64,000 bases of DNA from Amycolatopsis japonica (lineage in GTDB: Bacteria; Actinomycetota; Actinomycetes; Mycobacteriales; Pseudonocardiaceae): the NCBI RefSeq assembly GCF_000732925.1, contig NZ_CP008953.1:7247001-7311000 (forward strand). Direction: 5' to 3'. Below the pieces are notes generated by a model, which had not been told where the DNA came from, searched no databases, and saw only the letters and a program-made list of their open reading frames with translations. This document shows, piece by piece, positions 1-5,564 of this stretch. The position numbers and the translations under genes are program-made. The first letter of the stretch is position 1. Each line of letters starts with the position of its first letter.

Positions 1-633
1 GAGGACAAGGCTGAGAAGGCCCTCGTCCGTCCTGGCTTCCGCGAACGGGTCGAGGAACTGGTGGCCGCCCAGTGGCGCGAGCCGGTCATCGTGCTGCGAC
101 TGGGCGACACCGATCTGGGTTTCGACGTACCCGGCAGGCGCCTGGACGGCACGGTCAAGGGGAAGCGGCTCGTCCGGCGGTTCTTCTGGAACGTCTTCCG
201 CGGTATCGGCGGCGCGTTCGTCTACGTCTTCGCGCTGCTGAACGGTGCGGGCAGCGGCGGCGGCAAGGGCGGTCACCCGTTCCAGCGGGAGATCCGCGTG
301 AAGGGCCCCGCGAACGCGATGGCGCTCGAACCCGCCGATCGGGTCCGGAAGGCGAGCGGGCCCTGGCTGGTGTGCTCGCCGTCCGCGATCGCGATGGTGG
401 ACACCGGTTCGACCTACCGGGACCTGGCCGACGCGCCGCCGCCGGAGATCCTCTGGCAGGCCAGGAAACCGCAGGCTCCCGCGATCGACTTCCGCAAACG
501 GGTCCTGACCTGGCCGGACGGTTCGAGTTTCGCGTTCACGCTGCACGGACGCACCGAGGAGCGGTACCTGCGGGAGCGTTTCGAGTTCCCGGACACCATT
601 CACTGGACCGGACGGCCGGACGCGCCGAGGTAG
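1..633 (+). CDS. Hypothetical protein, 5' end outside the window
   Basis: The frame is open from base 1 to the TAG at 631-633, so at least 210 residues are present and the real start lies upstream. A GTG at 61 is possible, but the frame before it (EDKAEKALVRPG...) reads like ordinary coding sequence and no ribosome binding site precedes it. I do not recognise the family. The middle contains one short hydrophobic stretch (VFRGIGGAFVYVFALLNGAG) followed by a Gly-rich turn. The rest is soluble-looking, with many Trp, Arg and Pro residues near the C-terminus. A hairpin follows the stop by about 20 bases, so this is the last gene of its transcript. No function is proposed. Confidence 0.7.
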   Translation, partial: EDKAEKALVRPGFRERVEELVAAQWREPVIVLRLGDTDLGFDVPGRRLDGTVKGKRLVRRFFWNVFRGIGGAFVYVFALLNGAGSGGGKGGHPFQREIRVKGPANAMALEPADRVRKASGPWLVCSPSAIAMVDTGSTYRDLADAPPPEILWQARKPQAPAIDFRKRVLTWPDGSSFAFTLHGRTEERYLRERFEFPDTIHWTGRPDAPR

Positions 634-654
634 CTCGCTCGGTTCTTGAGGGCT

Positions 655-697
655 GAAGGACGCCTTCCCCGCATGCGATGCGAGGAGGGCGTCCTTC
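655..697. terminator. Hairpin between hypothetical gene and rnpB, probable bidirectional terminator
   Basis: The arms GAAGGACGCC (655-664) and GGCGTCCTTC (688-697) pair perfectly. An inner stem, CGCAT/ATGCG, lies at 670-682. It sits between the 3' end of the plus-strand gene and the 3' end of minus-strand rnpB, so it could end both transcripts. There is no U-tract, as is common in actinomycete terminators. Confidence 0.65.
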
Positions 698-730
698 GCC
701 GCATTTGCCGAGGGCCCTCGAGAAGTAGTA

Positions 731-1133
731 CGGACGAGCCGGCGTGTAAGCCGGATCCTGTCCCCGCCCCGCCTTGCGGCGGCACGGGTGGCGGCCATCC
801 ATCTAGGCCCGCCGTCGCCGACGGGCTCGAGCGGCCTACCCGCAGACTCGGGCGGGCAGCCCTCGATCGCCTGCGCAGGAGCCTCGCGGCTCCCTCTTGA
901 CCTTGCTCCGGGTGGGGTTTACCTAGCCGTCCTGGTCACCCAGGACGCTGGTGGTCTCTTACACCACCGTTTCACCCTTACCTCCGCCCGCGAAGCGAGC
1001 GAAGGCGGTCTGTTTTCTGTGGCACTGTCCCGCGGGTCGCCCCGGGTTGCCGTTAACAACCACCCTGCCCTGTGGAGTCCGGACTTTCCTCGAACCGGTC
1101 TCCCGGCTCGCGGCCGCCCCGCCGACTCGTCCG
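731..1133 (-). ncRNA. rnpB: RNase P RNA (bacterial class A)
   Basis: Read on the minus strand, the RNA begins near 1133 with CGGACGAGTCGGC. It carries the conserved GAGGAAAGTCCGGACTCC block at about 1076-1093, the GTTAACGGCAACCCGGGG segment, and the conserved core ACAGAAAACAGACCGCC at about 1005-1021. It ends at 731 with the region CGGCTTACACGCCGGCTCG, which pairs with the 5' end. The length of about 403 nt fits actinobacterial RNase P RNA, which cleaves the 5' leader from tRNA precursors. Ends are set by the complementarity of the termini and by resemblance to mycobacterial rnpB, so they may be off by a few bases. Small ORFs on either strand here are spurious. Confidence 0.96.
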
Positions 1134-1140
1134 TCGGCGA

Positions 1141-1146
1141 ATCCTA
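1141..1146 (-). promoter_or_regulatory. rnpB: Candidate -10 element of rnpB
   Basis: On the minus strand TAGGAT lies 7 bases before the inferred RNA start at 1133, the spacing expected for a housekeeping sigma -10. It overlaps the TAG stop codon (1146-1144) of the upstream gene. No clear -35 is visible at 17-18 bases. Confidence 0.45.
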
Positions 1147-1704
1147 CTGCACGGGTGCCGGCAGGCAGTTCAGGTTGCGCCGTCCGTCGGGTTCGACCAC
1201 GAACCACACGTGGTCGGTGCCCTGCCCGGTCCATTCGCCGGGCCGCGCGTTGGCGAATTTGTAGAGCGGCCAACCGGCCAAGGTCACCTGCTTGGCGCCT
1301 TCGGGACGCTTGATGGTGTCGACCAGTGCCGGATCGATGCCGGTCACCAGGGGCGTGCCGGTCGTCGTGACGGGGGTCCACACCGCGGCGCAGTCCCCGA
1401 GGCAGGTCGAACGGGCCTTGTGCGGGTTGTCGCGTTCGTAGCGGAACAGCACGGCGCCGGTCTCGTCGAGGACGGCTTGCCCCATCCGTGTCATGTAGAC
1501 GGCGGTGAGCCGCGTGCCGGGCGGAGGGTCCGTCGGAGTACTGGCGCGCGAAGTGACGGGCTGCGACACCCGCGGGCTGGGGAGCGATTCCGTCACCGGA
1601 GCCTGAGCCGTCCGCGACGCGGGTTCAGCCGCCTGCCACCACATCGCGGCGCCCACGACGAGCGCCGCGATGACGACGAGCATGGTCAACCGCGATCGGC
1701 GCAT
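1144..1704 (-). CDS. Secreted or membrane-anchored CxxxC-repeat protein (PF03640-like, COG4315)
   Basis: 186 residues. The N-terminus is a signal-anchor (MRRSRLTMLVVIAALVVGAAMWW) followed by a Pro/Thr/Ser linker. The mature part has the hallmarks of the secreted-repeat family: VLFRYERD, then a CLGDC motif (C-x3-C) before AAVWTPV, and the closing AGWPLYKFA...GQGTDHVWFVV segment. Family members are usually lipoproteins, but no lipobox Cys is visible, so this one is probably held by its N-terminal helix. It is the last gene of the redox operon, and its start lies inside the reductase gene upstream (80-base overlap in another frame). The family has no established activity. An extracytoplasmic redox or metal-related role is inferred from the neighbours and the paired Cys. 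The start at 1704 is chosen because it gives a complete signal sequence. Confidence 0.8.
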   Translation of the reverse strand: MRRSRLTMLVVIAALVVGAAMWWQAAEPASRTAQAPVTESLPSPRVSQPVTSRASTPTDPPPGTRLTAVYMTRMGQAVLDETGAVLFRYERDNPHKARSTCLGDCAAVWTPVTTTGTPLVTGIDPALVDTIKRPEGAKQVTLAGWPLYKFANARPGEWTGQGTDHVWFVVEPDGRRNLNCLPAPVQ

Positions 1705-2908
1705 CAGGCGTCTCCGTTTCTCCCGGGTGGCTGACGGGGTTCTGTGCCGCGATCTCGTTGGTCCAGTGGAGGACGGCGGACGGGCTGTCGAGGCCGACGA
1801 CACCGACGAGGCGTCCCTTGCGGACGAAGCCGGTGACGGGCCGTTCGCCACCGACGGGTGAAGCGAGCGCGACGGTGTCGGTGCCGAGCTTCGGGATGCC
1901 GCCCGCCTGGATGCGCATGCCGTGCTGTTCGGACCAGAACCGCGGCACCGGCGCGAAAGGCCGCGAAGCCTGCGGCCCGGCGAGGAGGTTCTCCGCGGCC
2001 GCACGGCCCATCTCGACTGCGTTGAGCCAGTGCTCGACCCGCCGCGGCGTCTCGTCGAAACGCAGGTTCGGCCATTGCGCGACGTCCCCGGCGGCGACGA
2101 TGTTGTTCATTCCCAGCACGTGACAGGTCGGCGAGCAGACGACGCCGTCGTCGAGCGGCAGTTTCGCCCCGCGCAGCCACGAGATCGACGGCACCGTGCC
2201 GACGGCCACCACGACACACGAGACATCGAGGATCCAGCCGTCGGACGACCGCAGCCGCAACCCGTTCGGCGTGGTCTGCCAGTTGTCGATGGACGCGCCC
2301 AGCGCCAGCCGCACCCCGCGCGAGCGGTGCAGCGCCGAGAGCTTCTGCCCGATGTGCTTGCCGACGACCTCGCCGAGCAGATGCGCCGACCGGCCGATGA
2401 CGGTGACCTCCCGGCCGATCTCGCGCAGGCTGGCGGCGACCTCGCAGCCGATGAACCCGCTGCCCAGCACCGCGACCGGCCCGTGGTCGGCGGCGAGGTT
2501 GTCGCGCAGTTCCGCGGCGTCGGCCAGGGTCCGGACCACGACCACCCGCGGATGTCCGTGCGGCACACCGGAAAGCCTTCGCGGTTCGACGCCGCTGGCG
2601 ATGACGAGCCCGTCGTAGGGCAGCTCCTCGGCCCCGGGCAGATGGACGACCTGGCGGCCCGGCTGCAGATGGGTCGCCGGGGTGTTGAATCGCCATTCGG
2701 CGTCGATCTCGTCGGGCCTGGCGAGCATCATCTCCGCCGGGCCGGTGGCGCCGGTCAGCAGTTGCTTCGACAACGCCGGCCGGTGATAAGGCGGCTCCGG
2801 CTCGTTGCCGACGATCACCAGTTCGCCGTCGAACCGCAGTTCCCGCAACCGTTCCGCGCAGCGCAGCCCGGCCAGCCCGCCGCCGACCACGACGATCCGT
2901 TCGCTCAT
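1625..2908 (-). CDS. FAD-dependent ferredoxin reductase (pyridine nucleotide-disulfide oxidoreductase fold)
   Basis: 427 residues. It has an N-terminal FAD-binding GGGLAG (9-14), the YHRPALSKQ segment typical of rubredoxin/ferredoxin reductases of bacterial P450 and dioxygenase systems, ASGVEPR, an NAD(P)H-binding VLGSGFIGCEVA near residue 148, and the second FAD motif IVAAGDVA near 285. It should move electrons from NAD(P)H to an iron-sulfur partner. That partner is probably the ferredoxin domain fused to the membrane protein encoded just upstream, whose stop overlaps this ATG by four bases. The C-terminus carries a basic tail of about 25 residues encoded over the start of the next gene, which looks like a late extension. 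The start at 2908 is fixed by the coupled ATGA and the FAD motif. Confidence 0.9.
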   Translation of the reverse strand: MSERIVVVGGGLAGLRCAERLRELRFDGELVIVGNEPEPPYHRPALSKQLLTGATGPAEMMLARPDEIDAEWRFNTPATHLQPGRQVVHLPGAEELPYDGLVIASGVEPRRLSGVPHGHPRVVVVRTLADAAELRDNLAADHGPVAVLGSGFIGCEVAASLREIGREVTVIGRSAHLLGEVVGKHIGQKLSALHRSRGVRLALGASIDNWQTTPNGLRLRSSDGWILDVSCVVVAVGTVPSISWLRGAKLPLDDGVVCSPTCHVLGMNNIVAAGDVAQWPNLRFDETPRRVEHWLNAVEMGRAAAENLLAGPQASRPFAPVPRFWSEQHGMRIQAGGIPKLGTDTVALASPVGGERPVTGFVRKGRLVGVVGLDSPSAVLHWTNEIAAQNPVSHPGETETPDAPIAVDHARRHRGARRGRRDVVAGG

Positions 2909-3714
2909 CGTCGCGCCCCCTGTAATCGGATCGCCCGCATCGGACAGGCTCTGGCCGCGGCTTGTACGAGCGGCACCTGTTTGGCGCCGGGTTTCCGGAG
3001 GTAGCGCAGCTGTCCGTCGCCCTGCAATTGGAAGACCTGCGGTGCTTCGGCCTGACAGATGGCGTAGCGGTGGCACTTCTTGTCGTCGACGGAGATCCGG
3101 ACCGGCTCGGCCCGGCCGGTGTCGCCTTCGAGCAGTCCCAGCAGGACCAGCGCCCGCGGCGGGAGCACCCGCAGCACGGTGAGCACGACGGCCGGGGTGA
3201 GCACGGTGATCCCGCCGAGCCAGACCGTCGCGAGGTTCCCGTTCGCGGACGCGCCCAGCCAGGAGTGGATCGCGAGCAGGCCGACCGCGAAGTAGCCGGC
3301 CTGATGGAACCGCTGCCCCCGGGGATCGGCCGCGCCACGGCGCACCGCCGCGGTGACCGAGACGGCGATGAACAGTTCCAGCCCGACGACACCGGCCGCG
3401 TGCCGCGCGAACCCACCACCGGCGAACGGGATCAGCAGTGCGAGGACACCGAACGACTCGTCGTCGAGGAACAGATAGGACAGTCCATGGACGACACCGG
3501 TGGCGAGACTGAACACCGCGAGCACGACGTGACCTCCGCGCAACGCTTCGTGACCGGTGACGCGCCTGATCCAGCCGGTGGCGCTCAGTACGCCCCACAC
3601 CAGCGTCAGGCACATGGTCACGTAGGCGAACCGGGCCGACAGGGCGGCGATGTCCCGCACCCCGCTGTCATGAGGTGACGGGGCCGGGATGACCGCCAGG
3701 AGCGCGGAGTTCAT
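2905..3714 (-). CDS. Ferric-reductase-like di-heme membrane protein fused to a ferredoxin
   Basis: 269 residues. About five membrane helices fill residues 28-185. Two helices carry spaced histidines, H62/H76 (13 between) and H137/H150 (12 between), the arrangement that binds two b hemes in ferric reductase transmembrane domains. Residues 205-269 form a small ferredoxin with C214-x5-C220 and C257-P, the pattern of single-cluster [3Fe-4S] or [4Fe-4S] ferredoxins that work with P450-type reductases. The fusion suggests electrons pass from the neighbouring FAD reductase to the cluster and then across the membrane through heme. The start overlaps the stop of the upstream gene (ATGA at 3711-3714). 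The fused architecture is seen directly; heme content and electron direction are inferred. An FAD/NAD domain of the usual ferric reductase type is absent. Confidence 0.85.
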   Translation of the reverse strand: MNSALLAVIPAPSPHDSGVRDIAALSARFAYVTMCLTLVWGVLSATGWIRRVTGHEALRGGHVVLAVFSLATGVVHGLSYLFLDDESFGVLALLIPFAGGGFARHAAGVVGLELFIAVSVTAAVRRGAADPRGQRFHQAGYFAVGLLAIHSWLGASANGNLATVWLGGITVLTPAVVLTVLRVLPPRALVLLGLLEGDTGRAEPVRISVDDKKCHRYAICQAEAPQVFQLQGDGQLRYLRKPGAKQVPLVQAAARACPMRAIRLQGARR

Positions 3715-4361
3715 ACGCGCCTGCCCGATGCCCCGAGCACCCGGACGAGCCCGAAGGTCGCGCCCCCGGCGATCCCCGCCATGAGCACGCCGAGCGCGAG
3801 GTCGCCGCCGTCGAGTTCGTCACCGCCGCCGGGAGCGACCATCAGCGAGGTGGTCTCGGCGATGCCGGTGCTTTCGAGCAGGGTCATATGCCGCATGACG
3901 GTGTCGACGGCGGTCTGCGCGAAGGACCGCATCGCGTCGTCGCGGGTGGCGGCCCGCACCTGGGAGGCGAGACCGAAGATGCTCCCCTGCGCGGCGCGGG
4001 CGCGATTGACGTAGAGGCGGTCGAAGTCGGCGCCGGCGGCCCCGGTGATCTCGTCGATCCAGGAACGCTGTTCCGCGGTGGGTTCGGCGGGGAGTTCGAC
4101 GCGGACCTTCGAAGCGAGCGCCCGGACCTGGGCGTCGAGCCGGTCGTGGTCGTCGGCGAGTTTCCGGCCGACCTCCCGTACCCGCTGCCCGCTCCCGCGC
4201 TGTTCCGCCTGACGACCGATCGGCCCTTCCCACAAACTCCCTTGGCGCACCTGGACGAGCAGTTCACGATCATGGGCGTCGATTTCCGCGAAGGCATGGG
4301 TGGGCGTTCCCGCCCATATCACCAAGCAGGCGATCACCAGTCCGAACAGCCGATAGATCAT
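3711..4361 (-). CDS. Secreted DUF4142 (ferritin-like) protein
   Basis: 216 residues. It has a signal peptide (MIYRLFGLVIACLVIWAGTPTHAFA), then a helical region with the DUF4142 pattern: 'DRELLVQVRQGSLWEGPIGRQA', 'VREVGRKLADDHDRLDAQVRALA', 'RSWIDEI...FDRLYVNRARAAQ' and a closing four-helix element with 'MRHMTLLES'. A C-terminal hydrophobic helix (LALGVLMAGIAGGATFGLVRVL) probably keeps it on the membrane. DUF4142 proteins adopt a ferritin-like bundle, and their role is poorly known. It is the first gene of a four-gene minus-strand operon with tight overlaps, so it probably works outside the membrane with the redox proteins that follow. A CRP-type palindrome lies about 83 bases before the start. 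Confidence 0.87.
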   Translation of the reverse strand: MIYRLFGLVIACLVIWAGTPTHAFAEIDAHDRELLVQVRQGSLWEGPIGRQAEQRGSGQRVREVGRKLADDHDRLDAQVRALASKVRVELPAEPTAEQRSWIDEITGAAGADFDRLYVNRARAAQGSIFGLASQVRAATRDDAMRSFAQTAVDTVMRHMTLLESTGIAETTSLMVAPGGGDELDGGDLALGVLMAGIAGGATFGLVRVLGASGRRV

Positions 4362-4443
4362 TTCACCCGTCCCCGTCCTCGAAGTGCCTCACTGGGAGTA
4401 CGGCGAACCGGAGCGGCCGGTTCGATCTAGCCGGAGCAGGCCA

Positions 4444-4461
4444 GTGTGATGTGCATCACAC
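4444..4461. promoter_or_regulatory. CRP-type palindrome between redox operon and ECF sigma gene
   Basis: GTGTGATGTGCATCACAC is palindromic except for its central pair and contains TGTGA-N6-TCACA, the classic CRP half-site arrangement also used by actinobacterial CRP homologues. It is 83 bases before the DUF4142 start and 147 bases before the sigma factor ATG. A second, weaker inverted repeat (CATTTAG at 4466-4472, CTAAATG at 4505-4511) follows. No confident -35/-10 pair is seen in this 246-base gap. Confidence 0.6.
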
Positions 4462-4607
4462 GACACATTTAGAACCGTTTATCGCCGCGATACGTACCGG
4501 CCGACTAAATGTAAACGACCCACTACTGCACATGGCTCACGGCGATAGTCTGCGCTACGGTGTACGAACCCGTGAAATCCTCCACCGCCGGGGAGGTAGC
4601 GAATCTT

Positions 4608-5162
4608 ATGGAAGCAGTGGGCAGAGGATGCCGGTTCGATGGCGACCATCGGCCGGGCGAGGTTCCGGACGAGTTCATTTCGGTGCTGTACAAGGATTTC
4701 CGGGATACGTTGTTCGGGCAGGTGATGTACCTGACGGGCCATGATCAACAATGGACGGAAGACGTGGTCCAGGAAACACTGATCCGCGCCTGGCAGCATT
4801 CGGACACGTTGAACCGCGAGCCAGGAATGTTGCGCGGCTGGCTGCTCACGGTCGCCAAGCGGATCGTGATAGACGGCTGGCGAAACCGGCGCGCCCGGCC
4901 ACAGGAGGTCGAGCTGGACAGTTCCGAAAACGCCGAAATAGCGGACCGGACCGAACAGTCACTGTCCGCACTCGTCATTTCCGAAGCACTGCGTTATCTG
5001 GACGGCAAATATCAGGCCGTCATCTACGAGACGTATCTGACCGGGCATACGGTCCGGGAGGCGGCGGTGATATTGGGGATCCCGGAGGGAACGGTCAAAT
5101 CACGGCTGTACGCGGCCATGAAGACATTGCGACGGTCGTTAGGAGAACTGGGGTCCCGATGA
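4608..5162 (+). CDS. ECF-family RNA polymerase sigma factor
   Basis: 184 residues from the ATG at 4608, chosen over an upstream GTG at 4560 because GGGGAGG lies 11 bases before it. Region 2 runs 'LYKDFRDTLFGQVMYLTGHDQQWTEDVVQETLIRAWQ', with the DVVQETLIRAW signature that contacts core polymerase and the -10. Region 4 is 'YQAVIYETYLTGHTVREAAVILGIPEGTVKSRLYAAMKTLRRSL', an HTH that reads the -35. There is no C-terminal extension. Its stop overlaps the anti-sigma start (ATGA), the normal sign of a sigma/anti-sigma pair. It resembles the SigL/RslA type by eye. The divergent redox operon is the obvious candidate target, but no matching ECF promoter could be assigned with confidence. Confidence 0.93.
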   Translation: MEAVGRGCRFDGDHRPGEVPDEFISVLYKDFRDTLFGQVMYLTGHDQQWTEDVVQETLIRAWQHSDTLNREPGMLRGWLLTVAKRIVIDGWRNRRARPQEVELDSSENAEIADRTEQSLSALVISEALRYLDGKYQAVIYETYLTGHTVREAAVILGIPEGTVKSRLYAAMKTLRRSLGELGSR

Positions 5163-5533
5163 GGAAGCGAAAGGTGAAACACACCGATGTGGCGGCGTAC
5201 GTACTCGGCGTGCTGGACCGCGCCGAGGCGCACGCCTTCGAGAAGCATTTGAAGGGCTGCGCGCGATGCGGACGGCAGGTCGCGGAATTCGCGTCGGTGG
5301 AAGACGCGCTGGCGAAGGCCGATCTGCGCTACCTGTCCCCCGTCGCCGCGCGATGTCGCGGCCGGCTGTCGATGATCACGGCCAACCTCGTCGTGGTCTT
5401 CCTGGCGTGCGTCGTCGCGGCCTTGATGTCGTCGCAACGATCGTCCCGGCGGATCTCGTCGGATGCGGACATCCCGGCTCCTGCTCCCCTCGACGACCAG
5501 CGATCACTCCCGTTACCGCTTACATGCGAGTAG
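5159..5533 (+). CDS. Zinc-finger anti-sigma factor, single-pass membrane protein
   Basis: 124 residues. The N-terminal anti-sigma domain carries HLKGCARC, the H-x3-C-x2-C motif of ZAS (zf-HC2) proteins that bind zinc and sequester an ECF sigma factor. Residues about 74-97 form one membrane helix (LSMITANLVVVFLACVVAAL). The outer part is only about 27 residues, so it is unlikely to hold a folded sensor domain. The signal may be a redox change at the zinc-bound cysteines, as known for RsrA- and RslA-type proteins, which would suit the redox operon alongside. Translation is coupled to the sigma gene by a four-base overlap. Confidence 0.88.
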   Translation: MRKRKVKHTDVAAYVLGVLDRAEAHAFEKHLKGCARCGRQVAEFASVEDALAKADLRYLSPVAARCRGRLSMITANLVVVFLACVVAALMSSQRSSRRISSDADIPAPAPLDDQRSLPLPLTCE

Positions 5534-5564
5534 TCTGCCGCAAGCCGACACGAAGGTCTCTACG

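Noticed and set aside
646..1381. Several short open frames over rnpB on both strands
   Set aside because: The region is the structured RNase P RNA; its conserved RNA segments explain the sequence.
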